From a virus: 32,642 nt of DNA. The stretch spans positions 7,016-39,657 of IMG/VR virus record IMGVR_UViG_3300030106_002099, one strand, 5' to 3'. A program made the position numbers and the translations under genes. The notes under the pieces were generated by a model. The model was not told the origin of the DNA, did not search any database, and worked only from the letters and a program-made list of their open reading frames with translations. Below, piece by piece: positions 1-6,794 of the stretch (position 1 is its first letter; the number at the start of each line of letters is the position of its first letter).

Positions 1-154
1 GCGAGGGTAGATGCGATTATTCCTCAAAATACCATCATATAAATATTTATTACTGTAAAACATAGCTACACAATGTTCAGTCACATAACTTGACATATAG
101 GATACAAATAGTAAAATTAAGACTTAGTTATCACATTTAATAAACGGAGGAAAT
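1..154. other. Left-edge leader region
   Basis: This stretch holds no gene I can defend. It contains the promoter described separately and the untranslated leader of the first plus-strand gene, which ends in a GGAGG ribosome binding site at 146-150. On the minus strand an ATG at 63-61 opens a frame of 21 codons that runs off the left edge. It has no visible ribosome binding site, so it could be the start of a divergent gene or chance. An in-frame stop lies at 84-82 upstream of that ATG. Confidence 0.3.
90..117 (+). promoter_or_regulatory. Sigma70-like promoter of the plus-strand operon
   Basis: A perfect -35 hexamer TTGACA (90-95) is followed after 16 bases by TAAAAT (112-117), one base from the consensus -10. 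It lies about 40 bases upstream of the first start codon at 155 and points into the array of small overlapping plus-strand genes that runs to 3252. No other good promoter was seen inside that array, so this one probably drives the whole operon with host RNA polymerase. This is pattern matching only. Confidence 0.5.
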
Positions 155-580
155 ATGGCAACTAGATCAAACATAGCTTACGAACAAGCTGACGGAAAAG
201 TCATAGTCACTTACTGCCACTGTGACGGTTATCCAGAACACAACGGCAGAATACTTGACAAACACTACAACAACAAAGCCAAAGCGAAAGAATTGGCTAA
301 CGTTGGTTATTTGAGTGGACTTAAATCAACCATTGCTGAATCAATACTAGATAGAGTGCATCAAGATAAACCTGTAGTGTATGACAACATCAGACAATAT
401 TTGAATGATGTAAATTGGGATATTGAATATGCATATCTGTATAGCAATGGGCAATGGCATATCTTAGACGATATGATGAAAGTTGGTGATGATTACAAGA
501 TCATTGATCAAAACTTTAAACAAACACAGTTCAAACCATTATGGTCAGTTCTGGCACGATTAGAGAGAGTGTCAGCATGA
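155..580 (+). CDS. Hypothetical phage early protein (DGYPEHNG signature)
   Basis: A 141-residue protein of unknown function. Near its N-terminus it carries a Y-C-H-C-D-G-Y-P-E-H-N-G stretch (about residues 20-31). I recall this signature from a widespread family of uncharacterised phage proteins whose members begin with a similar 'TRSNIA' segment. No signal peptide or membrane segment is visible. The ATG at 155 is preceded by a strong GGAGG five to nine bases upstream. It is the first gene of the plus-strand operon, and its stop overlaps the next start as ATGA. Family membership is from memory; no catalytic role can be assigned. Confidence 0.75.
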   Translation: MATRSNIAYEQADGKVIVTYCHCDGYPEHNGRILDKHYNNKAKAKELANVGYLSGLKSTIAESILDRVHQDKPVVYDNIRQYLNDVNWDIEYAYLYSNGQWHILDDMMKVGDDYKIIDQNFKQTQFKPLWSVLARLERVSA

Positions 581-834
581 TTAGGAAGTTTGAACAAGAC
601 GCTATAGTTAATGAAGTTATGTTAGGCATACATGAGACTATAGAAAAGACTATGAAACGTGCTAAACGCAACAAGGACATTAAAACAATGGAGAAGGTTG
701 CGAATTGGTATAAAAACATGGAGACAACCAAGAACACCATCACGGATAAACTTGCAGTAGCTTTATTAGACAAAGCTAATCAAGGCAGAATAGAACAAGT
801 ATTAACCCAGATCATGAAAGAGTTAGAGGTATAA
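577..834 (+). CDS. Small hypothetical helical protein
   Basis: An 85-residue, charged, probably all-helical protein. I do not recognise it. The frame is open upstream to 541, but I place the start at the ATG at 577 because that codon overlaps the preceding stop (ATGA), the junction type used throughout this operon. Lysine- and glutamate-rich stretches in the middle suggest a short coiled coil. There are no cysteines and no membrane segment. Confidence 0.65.
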   Translation: MIRKFEQDAIVNEVMLGIHETIEKTMKRAKRNKDIKTMEKVANWYKNMETTKNTITDKLAVALLDKANQGRIEQVLTQIMKELEV

Positions 835-836
835 CA

Positions 837-971
837 ATGGATACATGTAATCTATGCAAAAAACAAGTAGATGAAAGATCAACGCAAGATCAAGCAGGTT
901 ATTCGTTATGCCTTACTTGTAGTAATCAATACACAGACGAAGAATTAGTTGAAATTATGGAGAATCAATAA
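837..971 (+). CDS. 44-residue putative zinc-ribbon protein
   Basis: The start ATG is two bases after the upstream stop and the TAA stop overlaps the next ATG as TAATG. The product has two CxxC knuckles: C-N-L-C near residues 4-7 and C-L-T-C near residues 25-28. The roughly 17-residue spacing suggests a single treble-clef or zinc-ribbon metal site. Such mini zinc proteins are common among phage early genes and often bind nucleic acid or host proteins, but nothing here shows which. The ordered CxxC pairs and tight junctions on both sides support its being real. Confidence 0.6.
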   Translation: MDTCNLCKKQVDERSTQDQAGYSLCLTCSNQYTDEELVEIMENQ

Positions 972-1354
972 TGGAGAATATTCTTACTTTTAAAAACAAT
1001 GAATCCCTAGTCAAGCTGGCTAGGGAAACCATTGAAGCAGATAAATTCAAACTTGCTTATCAAGATAAATACACCAAAGAAAAATGCTTTTATTTAGTCA
1101 AAGATGAAGGCATATACCTTATGGACGCTTATATTCATGATATGACAAGTAGAGATAATGGAACTGTAGTTTATGCAGATTCTTTTAATCCCAATGACGA
1201 TCCATATGATGATTTATGGGAGAGAACGTATCAAGTTAGTAGAGATGATTTTGCTGAAAATATCTACATAAATGACGACCAATTGCAACGCTTAGCAGAT
1301 GGTGGAGACATACAAATTAAACTATGCAAAGAACATTATGAGGTGAAAGCATGA
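971..1354 (+). CDS. Hypothetical phage protein, possibly DUF3085-like
   Basis: A 127-residue soluble acidic protein. The central segment with V-V-Y-A-D-S-F-N-P-N-D-D-P followed by a D-D-F-A-E motif resembles what I remember of the DUF3085 family of phage and plasmid proteins. This is a tentative recollection. There is no signal peptide or membrane segment. The start is coupled to the upstream stop (TAATG), and the stop at 1354 overlaps the next ATG. The function is unknown. Confidence 0.65.
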   Translation: MENILTFKNNESLVKLARETIEADKFKLAYQDKYTKEKCFYLVKDEGIYLMDAYIHDMTSRDNGTVVYADSFNPNDDPYDDLWERTYQVSRDDFAENIYINDDQLQRLADGGDIQIKLCKEHYEVKA

Positions 1355-1470
1355 AATCAACAGACGCAGAAAATACGATTAAGAAACTTAAATATCCAAA
1401 ACATTTACGCCATTTATCCATCGAACGTTTGGAAATTCTGGCGAAGATTTTTACACCAAGAGGGGGGTGA
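1351..1470 (+). CDS. 39-residue hypothetical peptide
   Basis: A short basic peptide lying exactly between two other genes. Its ATG overlaps the upstream stop (ATGA), and its own end supplies the purine-rich AGGGGGGTGA that serves as ribosome binding site for the next gene. It is rich in lysine, leucine and isoleucine and probably helical. The evidence is positional (translational coupling on both sides); no homology is apparent. It could instead be an untranslated spacer. Confidence 0.45.
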   Translation: MKSTDAENTIKKLKYPKHLRHLSIERLEILAKIFTPRGG

Positions 1471-1743
1471 ATGATGAGTAAAGTAATTGTTAGCAACGAT
1501 TGTTGCGATTATAAATTAGAAGATGGTGATGGAATATTGCTCTATAACGATTATAAGGGAACAGGACAAGATGAATGGGGAGAAGTTCAATTATTTGAAC
1601 ATTTCTCAAAGGGTGATATTGCATATCTTGAAAAACAATTTGGTTGTGAGGTTTGGGTTGGTTGTGGGCAATTTGGAGATTGCACAGATCAATTAATTGA
1701 TACACATGAACTTGTAGAGTTTAAAGAGGTGACAGATGAGTAA
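1471..1743 (+). CDS. Small acidic hypothetical protein
   Basis: A 90-residue acidic protein with five scattered cysteines, two of them adjacent (C-C) near the N-terminus. I do not recognise it. The start is an ATG-ATG pair (1471 and 1474). The second ATG has the better spacing from the GGGGGG ribosome binding site at about 1462-1467, so the true protein may be 89 residues. The stop codon lies within the start region of the next gene, inside the repeated junction motif GGTGAnnGATGAGTAA. Confidence 0.6.
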   Translation: MMSKVIVSNDCCDYKLEDGDGILLYNDYKGTGQDEWGEVQLFEHFSKGDIAYLEKQFGCEVWVGCGQFGDCTDQLIDTHELVEFKEVTDE

Positions 1744-1906
1744 ATTAATAACTATGGATAAAGTAATATGTAATATGTGTATGAAAACTTTTAAAGATGA
1801 TGATGAATTAAAGCTAATGGAAGATCAAGACGGATATTTTAAAGGTTGTCCGACTTGTAAAACAGATAGTTATTTAATGGATATAGAGAAGGTGAATGAT
1901 GAGTAA
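1736..1906 (+). CDS. 56-residue putative zinc-ribbon protein
   Basis: This small gene overlaps both neighbours: its ATG lies 8 bases before the end of the upstream gene, and its TAA lies inside the start region of the next. The product has two CxxC knuckles, C-N-M-C near residue 13 and C-P-T-C near residue 39, separated by acidic sequence. This is a typical layout for a phage mini zinc ribbon. It resembles the 44-residue protein at 837-971 in plan but not in detailed sequence. The AGGTGA just upstream is a good ribosome binding site. Confidence 0.6.
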   Translation: MSKLITMDKVICNMCMKTFKDDDELKLMEDQDGYFKGCPTCKTDSYLMDIEKVNDE

Positions 1907-2207
1907 AGAACAAATGATTGAAGATAAAATAAATGCCATGCAGAATTGGATTGATTTGCAAATAGCTGCAATTAAAAGTCATAACAAACCTATAACTGTA
2001 AATTCTGATGAATGGATAGAACTTATAGATATGGCTATGAAAATTGAAGAAACAGCTTTTGAAAAGTTTGGTCTTTTTGATTGTTTCGTTATTACCAAAC
2101 AAGATAGTAATGGAGAAACCTATTATGAAAGTACAAAAGCAGGATCAGATATTTATTGGTCAATAGAAGATGAAATAATGAATAAATTTGAGGTGATTGA
2201 TGAGTGA
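1896..2207 (+). CDS. Hypothetical helical protein
   Basis: A 103-residue acidic protein, predicted helical in its first two thirds and ending in an acidic segment. No family is recognised. The start is an ATG-ATG pair (1896/1899) preceded by AAGGTGA and overlapping the upstream gene by 11 bases. The stop overlaps the next start inside another copy of the junction motif. No cysteine motif, signal peptide or membrane segment is seen. Confidence 0.6.
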   Translation: MMSKEQMIEDKINAMQNWIDLQIAAIKSHNKPITVNSDEWIELIDMAMKIEETAFEKFGLFDCFVITKQDSNGETYYESTKAGSDIYWSIEDEIMNKFEVIDE

Positions 2208-2490
2208 ATATAATGAATGTTTTGATCAGCTTTATGATAATTATTATCACAAGTTGAGTAGCAAACAAAAAGAGTTGCTAGATGATTTTTCAGAATTAAC
2301 TTGTTGCGATAAGTGTGGTCTTATACAAAGATGGGAAGGAGAAGTATATTGTAAAGGAGATGATTACTGGGAAGAAAGTGTAAATTGCCACCCATACGAA
2401 GTCTTATGTGATGCCTGTTATTATGAAAATAGCAGATCTTTAAGGGCAAGATTAACTATAGCTTGGTATAAATTAAAAGGAGGTGAATGA
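2200..2490 (+). CDS. Cys-rich zinc-finger-like hypothetical protein
   Basis: A 96-residue protein with C-C-D-K-C around residues 34-38 and L-C-D-A-C around residues 69-73. Additional Cys and His residues between them (C..., N-C-H-P) make one or two zinc sites likely. The frame opens at a TTG at 2197, but the ATG at 2200 fits the AGGTGA ribosome binding site and the operon's junction pattern, so I start there. A basic C-terminus (about residues 77-95) could contact nucleic acid. The function is unknown. Confidence 0.6.
   Translation: MSEYNECFDQLYDNYYHKLSSKQKELLDDFSELTCCDKCGLIQRWEGEVYCKGDDYWEESVNCHPYEVLCDACYYENSRSLRARLTIAWYKLKGGE
2477..2486 (+). promoter_or_regulatory. Full-length Shine-Dalgarno sequence
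   Basis: AAGGAGGTGA is a ten-base match to the complement of the conserved 3' end of bacterial 16S rRNA. It is the strongest ribosome binding site noticed in the window. It lies within the last codons of the upstream gene and directly before the ATG-ATG pair at 2487/2490. The spacing favours the second ATG. Confidence 0.7.
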
Positions 2491-2660
2491 TGAGCAGACC
2501 AATAACAATTCAACGAATAAAAAATATTGCAGAAGATATAATTGCTGATGATGATTGGGTAGATGATACTTATACTGAAGCTGAACATAAAGGAGTTAAA
2601 GCTGGATTGTATGCTTTAATACATCACTTAGAGGAGATGAATGATGTCAACTTATTATAG
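2487..2660 (+). CDS. Small acidic hypothetical protein
   Basis: A 57-residue frame (56 if the second ATG at 2490 is used) behind the perfect Shine-Dalgarno sequence described separately. The product is acidic with a D-D-D-W-V-D-D cluster near the middle, and is probably helical. The start overlaps the upstream stop, and the end overlaps the next gene's start by about 20 bases. No family is recognised. The exceptional ribosome binding site supports real, strong translation. Confidence 0.6.
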   Translation: MMSRPITIQRIKNIAEDIIADDDWVDDTYTEAEHKGVKAGLYALIHHLEEMNDVNLL

Positions 2661-2985
2661 GCCAAGCAAACCAATACCACTTGACGACATTAAAAATAAT
2701 GAAGTCTTACAAGAGATTGGATTTGAGATAACAAACCTAAAAGACAAGAAATACTTTTGTCATGAAGGACACTATATTCATTTTGAGCTGAACGATAAAG
2801 ATGAAGTTATAGATCTGTTTCGTTATGGTGGCAATAACGCAGATAAAATACTCATACCATTAGAGCAAATGTTCAAAGTAGAGTTTGTATCGGAGTATGA
2901 CGCAGGTTATAACGATCTGGCACACGCAGACACTTCTGTTGTTAGATTTACTATCAAAGACGGACAGATGCATTACATAGAATGA
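2641..2985 (+). CDS. Hypothetical soluble protein
   Basis: A 114-residue protein with mixed alpha/beta character and no membrane segment, of unknown function. The start is an ATG-ATG pair (2641/2644). The GAGGAG at 2631-2636 is better spaced for the second ATG, so the first residue may be trimmed. The stop at 2985 overlaps the ATG of a 26-residue membrane peptide. The few histidines around C-H-E-G-H-Y form no recognisable motif. Confidence 0.6.
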   Translation: MMSTYYRPSKPIPLDDIKNNEVLQEIGFEITNLKDKKYFCHEGHYIHFELNDKDEVIDLFRYGGNNADKILIPLEQMFKVEFVSEYDAGYNDLAHADTSVVRFTIKDGQMHYIE

Positions 2986-3062
2986 TTGATACTCTTTTCT
3001 ATATCACTATTGCTTGTTATGTTGTATCTTATTTAGCTACACAACCAAGCGATAGTGAATAA
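2982..3062 (+). CDS. 26-residue single-pass membrane peptide
   Basis: The ATG overlaps the upstream stop as ATGA and the frame runs 26 codons to TAA at 3060-3062. Residues about 4-19 are almost entirely hydrophobic and would span a membrane, followed by a short polar tail (Q-P-S-D-S-E). A very similar design recurs at 8106-8198, which makes a real class of phage micropeptides more plausible. There is no homology evidence. Confidence 0.4.
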   Translation: MIDTLFYITIACYVVSYLATQPSDSE

Positions 3063-3252
3063 GTTAGACATCAAGATAGTTGACTTCGATGCAGCTAAAT
3101 ACGACCTAGAACGCTACGAGAATATCCATCTTAGTCCTTTTAAGGTGGGTTTTCTTGTTTATCAAGACAATAAACTCATACACACAGCTTGGTTTACCAA
3201 TGAATCGGCCTTATTCAAAGGTTTAGATAGCTATTTAGATTCTTTTGATTGA
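3055..3252 (+). CDS. Hypothetical protein, last gene of the plus-strand operon
   Basis: A 65-residue soluble protein starting at a GTG at 3055; no ATG is available near the start and no strong ribosome binding site is visible, so the start is uncertain. It overlaps the membrane-peptide gene by 8 bases. Its 3' end overlaps the convergent small-terminase gene by 22 bases, leaving no room for a terminator. No family is recognised. Confidence 0.5.
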   Translation: MNKLDIKIVDFDAAKYDLERYENIHLSPFKVGFLVYQDNKLIHTAWFTNESALFKGLDSYLDSFD

Positions 3253-3794
3253 TCTTTTACTTCTTCCAAGACTTCGCCAGAGTTTTTTTTATTCTCAATA
3301 CTTGCCTCAACAATATTACCCATAAGCTGTTTTAACCTAGCTTCGACTTCTTCCCGACTCATTTGATCTACTTTCCCGAACTTAACTTCCTTCCGATCTA
3401 CAATTAGACCCCCGACTTTTAACAAAGAGTTTTGAGCTGAGATTGCAGCATTAAATGACCCTGCTTCCATAGCTTTATCTCTAATGTCGTATAAATCTTG
3501 CACCGCCCGATCATAATTCAATTCATACTTCTTTTTGGCCTGATTCATCAAATAATTATACTCTTGCCTGATTAATGGCTTATCCATGAGCTTATTGGCC
3601 GCTTGACGAGGATCTTTATACCCAGCTTTGTAAGCACATTCTACTAACGATAAACGAGGATTATTGACTGCGATCCAAATAAAATTACGCTGTCTACGAT
3701 TTAGTTTCGTATCCAGATTGCAGTATTCTATTGGGGCTTCTTCGTCAGACGACAGGATTGGTGCATATTCTAGTTTATTTTTTCTATGTCCCAT
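3231..3794 (-). CDS. terS: Terminase small subunit
   Basis: A 187-residue protein of the small-terminase type, which recognises phage DNA for packaging and recruits the large terminase motor. Residues about 31-85 form the typical helix-turn-helix DNA-binding region: the L-N-R-R-Q-R-N-F opening, A-Y-K-A-G-Y-K-D-P in the middle and Q-A-A-N-K-L-M-D-K-P before the last helix. This is followed by a helical oligomerisation region and an acidic/basic tail. The length is normal for the family. No large subunit gene is in the window, which is unusual because the two are generally adjacent. Here it lies last in a leftward transcript after the methyltransferase block, with its own candidate promoter at 3861-3890. 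Confidence 0.8.
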   Translation of the reverse strand: MGHRKNKLEYAPILSSDEEAPIEYCNLDTKLNRRQRNFIWIAVNNPRLSLVECAYKAGYKDPRQAANKLMDKPLIRQEYNYLMNQAKKKYELNYDRAVQDLYDIRDKAMEAGSFNAAISAQNSLLKVGGLIVDRKEVKFGKVDQMSREEVEARLKQLMGNIVEASIENKKNSGEVLEEVKDQSKESK

Positions 3795-3860
3795 GTTTGT
3801 TTCGCACTAGAGCTATATTTATATACTAGCTACCCCCACTTAACTCTATAGTGTTTTCAA

Positions 3861-3894
3861 AGGATACTTGAAGATCTATAACCAGGTCAAGTAT
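3861..3894 (-). promoter_or_regulatory. Promoter with 8-bp inverted repeat upstream of terS
   Basis: Read on the minus strand, TTGACC (complement of 3885-3890) is followed after 18 bases by TATCCT (complement of 3861-3866), a plausible weak sigma70 promoter for the small terminase. A perfect 8-base inverted repeat, ATACTTGA (3864-3871) and TCAAGTAT (3887-3894), brackets exactly this promoter. It could be an operator or a hairpin. It lies in the 227-base untranslated stretch 3795-4021, the longest non-coding gap in the window. Confidence 0.4.
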
Positions 3895-4002
3895 TTTGTA
3901 AGTTTTTTATTGTATTTTTATCAATGTCTTGTGACAAAAATGAAAAAAATAAAATAATCCCGAAAAGCCCATTCTTATCATGTTTTTTGCTGTCATGCTT
4001 TT

Positions 4003-4021
4003 TTGACAATAATTGACAATA
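4003..4021. repeat. Tandem TTGACAATA repeat
   Basis: Two direct copies of TTGACAATA (4003-4011 and 4013-4021) sit one base apart at the upstream end of the gap between the small hypothetical gene and terS. The sequence may be a protein-binding site or chance in AT-rich DNA. No plus-strand gene follows that it could promote. Confidence 0.25.
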
Positions 4022-4261
4022 TTAACGAGGTATCGTTTTATCGGCATATTTCGCCAGTAATTCAACTACCAGGTTTGCTACTTCTTTGTCATCAAACTCA
4101 TTGTTAAGCTGTGAAATACAAAAACTAAGAGCAGCCAACACAATATTAAGTTTATCCTCACCCCGATATTCCATATTTTGGAACATCACATCTAGGCGCT
4201 CACAAACTTCGTGTAATGTGGGTTTCCCCATCTTTTCTTTGATTGCTACCAATTTTGGCAT
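4022..4261 (-). CDS. Small hypothetical helical protein
   Basis: A 79-residue protein from the ATG at 4261, or 84 residues if the GTG at 4276, two bases after the upstream stop, is used. No ribosome binding site decides between them. It is helical and acidic, with a leucine-rich second half. I do not recognise a family. It follows the PAPS-reductase-like gene in the same leftward transcript. Confidence 0.55.
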   Translation of the reverse strand: MPKLVAIKEKMGKPTLHEVCERLDVMFQNMEYRGEDKLNIVLAALSFCISQLNNEFDDKEVANLVVELLAKYADKTIPR

Positions 4262-4278
4262 ATCGCATAATAACACGA

Positions 4279-5028
4279 TTAGTCATTTTGCATACAAAAA
4301 ATACCACATTCAAAGTCATAACTTTTTAAATCACGACCTTTTGCATCAGCTGGTAGATCTTTCAACAGTATTCTTTCACCCTTATAACGAGCGAGTTTTG
4401 CACCTAATTTATTAGATGTTTTAACTCTTTCCTCAAATACATCAGGAAAAGTTCTTCTTACTAAGTTCCAATACGTAGGTGAGGTTGCTTTGACACACCC
4501 AATACAGTTTGCGTTTGGAAAACCGAGTTTATAGATCTCTGGCAGTTTAATACCTTCCTGCAACAAAATATCAAAACACATTTGCTTTGTTATGCCCTGA
4601 TCTATTAACACAGGCAAAAGATTGTCTTTTTGTGTTTCTTTAAACCTAGAGGCCCGTTTCTTTTCATCAAAAGTAAATCCTAGAACAATATAATCAGTAT
4701 CATGGCGTAATTCCCAATATCTTCTTGCGTTCTTTTTTAAGTGTAAGGTGCATGGCGCACCGAAATTACTAGACATAAAAGCTGTTTTTTGCCATACAGT
4801 CTCACAAGATTGATCTGGAAATTTAGGATTAATTGCATATTCTATTTTAACACCTAGCCATTGCTCAACATCTTTTAAAAATCTTCTGTTATCTTTGTGT
4901 TCTTCTTTAATCGGGTTATTGACAACTCTAATTGTGTTGTCTTGACCATATAGCTCTATAGTTTTCTTAGCCGCTACTGCACTTGCAGCACCACAACTAA
5001 ACCAAACAGTAATGCTTTTGCCTTTCAT
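4279..5028 (-). CDS. PAPS reductase-like PP-loop enzyme
   Basis: A 249-residue protein of the adenine-nucleotide alpha-hydrolase superfamily (phosphoadenosine phosphosulfate reductase-like, the group that includes DndC). The pyrophosphate-binding loop is near the N-terminus: F-S-C-G-A-A-S at residues 10-16, a variant of the S-G-G-x-D-S loop. Cysteines at about 93, 175, 178, 241 and 245 (C-I-G-C and C-G-I-F-C pairs) could hold an iron-sulfur cluster, as in DndC-type and APS-reductase proteins. The ATG overlaps the stop of the methyltransferase gene by four bases (ATGA), so the two are translationally coupled. Possible roles are sulfur or nucleotide chemistry for DNA or tRNA modification. The family is clear, the substrate is not. 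Confidence 0.8.
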   Translation of the reverse strand: MKGKSITVWFSCGAASAVAAKKTIELYGQDNTIRVVNNPIKEEHKDNRRFLKDVEQWLGVKIEYAINPKFPDQSCETVWQKTAFMSSNFGAPCTLHLKKNARRYWELRHDTDYIVLGFTFDEKKRASRFKETQKDNLLPVLIDQGITKQMCFDILLQEGIKLPEIYKLGFPNANCIGCVKATSPTYWNLVRRTFPDVFEERVKTSNKLGAKLARYKGERILLKDLPADAKGRDLKSYDFECGIFCMQND

Positions 5029-6464
5029 TTAATATTCTTATAAATATGCTTGATCACTTCTACAGTCCAACCATTGCCTAACATCTTGTATCGCTGGGTA
5101 TTTGAAACATGATTTGTATAGTTGTCTGGTACTGTTTGCAGTCTTTCACATTCCAAAGGTGTGAGTTTTCTCCAAGTAAGCTCTCCTTTTTCAATACTTA
5201 TCTCATGATCTTTGTTAAGACTAGGCGTTACTGTCCCAACTTTTCCGTCCTTTCTCGGCTCTAGCTTCTTAGATCTAAAAGGTGTGTGGTCTTTACCTGT
5301 TTTTTGTCTTGTCATCCTACGCATTTTTTTGGCTTCATCTGTTCTTACTTCCCTATAAGATTGAACGGCTACCTTTGGCTCTCTATGGCCACCACCACAA
5401 GTCGTTACTGTGGGCGACTTACCATCTGGACTATACACTCGCTTGATCTGATCGTGTCCTTTTATATCTACTGCAACACCTACTTGTTTTGGCTTAGTTT
5501 CTATTTTTGGTACTGTGCCTTTGCCTGCGTGTGCTGTAATAGTAGGACTTTTACCATCTTCACTATAAATTCTTTTAAGAATGTCATGTCCTGGTGTGTT
5601 ATCTCTGCCTACCATTTTTGGCTTAGTTTCAATCATCTGCTCTTTGTTTGATGCAAGCACCTTAGGTATGTTGTTTGTGCCACCACCGCCATTACCTATG
5701 CCATTCAAAGTAGGAGATTTACCTTTGGTGTCAAATAAACCACCACCATAATGATTACCTTTTTCACCTGCAAGTTTAATTGGCTTATTTACCAACTGCC
5801 TTCTATGTTTTTTCTTGTATTGTTCAACACTTGCACCTTTGTAATAATTTGCATCTATACAATGTGCTTTATCTCTTTCACTATCAAAGCTGTCTTCCAA
5901 TATATCTCTTAGCACTATGCCTCTATCCTCTGGTTGCTTTATACCAGGTATGTTAGTCCAGTAATATCTTTGCCTTGACTGAGCGCTTAGAAGCGAACTA
6001 TTAATAAAAATAGGCTCAAACCTCACTTCTCCTAAAACATTTAAGAATTGATTATCAACATCTTCTGGCGCATAACACTGAGACAGTTGATCTGTTATCA
6101 CTTCCAAAAACTCTTTCTTCATTCTGACATTTTCAAGTAAAAAGTATTTTGGTTTAATTTCTTTAAGTAAGCGTATGAACTCAAAAAACAACGCAGATCT
6201 AGGATCATCAAAAGCAAGCTGCTTACCTGCAAACGAGAATCCTTGGCAAGGTGAGCCAGCCTGTATAAGGTCTACATCTTTATAATCTTCTGCATTTAGA
6301 TTGCATACGTCTCCGACTTGTATAGTATTTGGAAAGTTATTCTGTGTAACCTTTATGGCATACTTGTCAATCTCACTTGCATAGTATTTTTCTACAGGTA
6401 TATCTAATTGATCTAGTGCGATCTGACCGCAACTCATACCATCAAATAAACTTAATACCTTCAT
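5025..6464 (-). CDS. DNA cytosine-5 methyltransferase with repeated TRD
   Basis: A 479-residue C5-cytosine DNA methyltransferase. Motif I is F-D-G-M-S-C-G (residues 7-13). Motif IV is G-S-P-C-Q with the catalytic Cys73. Motif VI is E-N-V (111-113), motif VIII Q-S-R-Q-R-Y-Y (162-168), motif IX around 434-440 and motif X G-N-G-W-T-V-E-V (463-470). All catalytic elements are present. The target-recognition region (about 200-430) is unusually long and contains three G-K-S-P-T units (248-252, 304-308, 348-352), the last two preceded by K-R-I/V-Y-S-x-D. A diverged G-K-V-G-T-V-T-P follows at 407-414. Likely roles are self-protection from host restriction or marking phage DNA. The specificity cannot be read from sequence. 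Confidence 0.92.
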   Translation of the reverse strand: MKVLSLFDGMSCGQIALDQLDIPVEKYYASEIDKYAIKVTQNNFPNTIQVGDVCNLNAEDYKDVDLIQAGSPCQGFSFAGKQLAFDDPRSALFFEFIRLLKEIKPKYFLLENVRMKKEFLEVITDQLSQCYAPEDVDNQFLNVLGEVRFEPIFINSSLLSAQSRQRYYWTNIPGIKQPEDRGIVLRDILEDSFDSERDKAHCIDANYYKGASVEQYKKKHRRQLVNKPIKLAGEKGNHYGGGLFDTKGKSPTLNGIGNGGGGTNNIPKVLASNKEQMIETKPKMVGRDNTPGHDILKRIYSEDGKSPTITAHAGKGTVPKIETKPKQVGVAVDIKGHDQIKRVYSPDGKSPTVTTCGGGHREPKVAVQSYREVRTDEAKKMRRMTRQKTGKDHTPFRSKKLEPRKDGKVGTVTPSLNKDHEISIEKGELTWRKLTPLECERLQTVPDNYTNHVSNTQRYKMLGNGWTVEVIKHIYKNIK

Positions 6465-6476
6465 GCTTTTTTGGTA

Positions 6477-6716
6477 TTATTCAATGGGTCGACCCCAACT
6501 GTCATAGTTATAGAAAGGTGGCTCATCTTGCACTACGTCTGCATATTTAAAGTTCTGCACTTCTTCTTGAGGATTAGAAGGGACACTTCCAATGATCTTC
6601 TTATGATGTTTAATATATGATTGCACCAAGTCTTTGGATTCGCCCATAACAATATCATTGTTGGCACAATCAAAAGCGTCTCTCTTATCCATATGTAAGT
6701 TTTTTAATTTACTCAT
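6477..6716 (-). CDS. Small hypothetical protein, first gene of leftward operon
   Basis: A 79-residue soluble protein with a basic middle (K-H-H-K-K) and an aromatic, proline-rich C-terminus (P-P-F-Y-N-Y-D-S-W-G-R-P). No family is recognised. The start ATG has AAGGAG nine bases upstream. It leads the leftward transcript that goes on to the methyltransferase 12 bases downstream, and is driven by the divergent promoter at 6771-6798. Confidence 0.6.
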   Translation of the reverse strand: MSKLKNLHMDKRDAFDCANNDIVMGESKDLVQSYIKHHKKIIGSVPSNPQEEVQNFKYADVVQDEPPFYNYDSWGRPIE

Positions 6717-6765
6717 TAACGATACTCCTTTTTCTACTTTTTTGTGAAATATGTTTTACTATATG

Positions 6766-6794
6766 TAGACATTATACACAATATAGGTTAATAT
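6766..6794 (+). promoter_or_regulatory. Rightward promoter of the divergent pair
   Basis: TAGACA (6766-6771), 17 bases, then TAATAT (6789-6794) on the plus strand, with the start codon at 6820 behind an AGGAG. It overlaps the leftward promoter almost completely, so the two would compete or share regulation. Confidence 0.4.
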
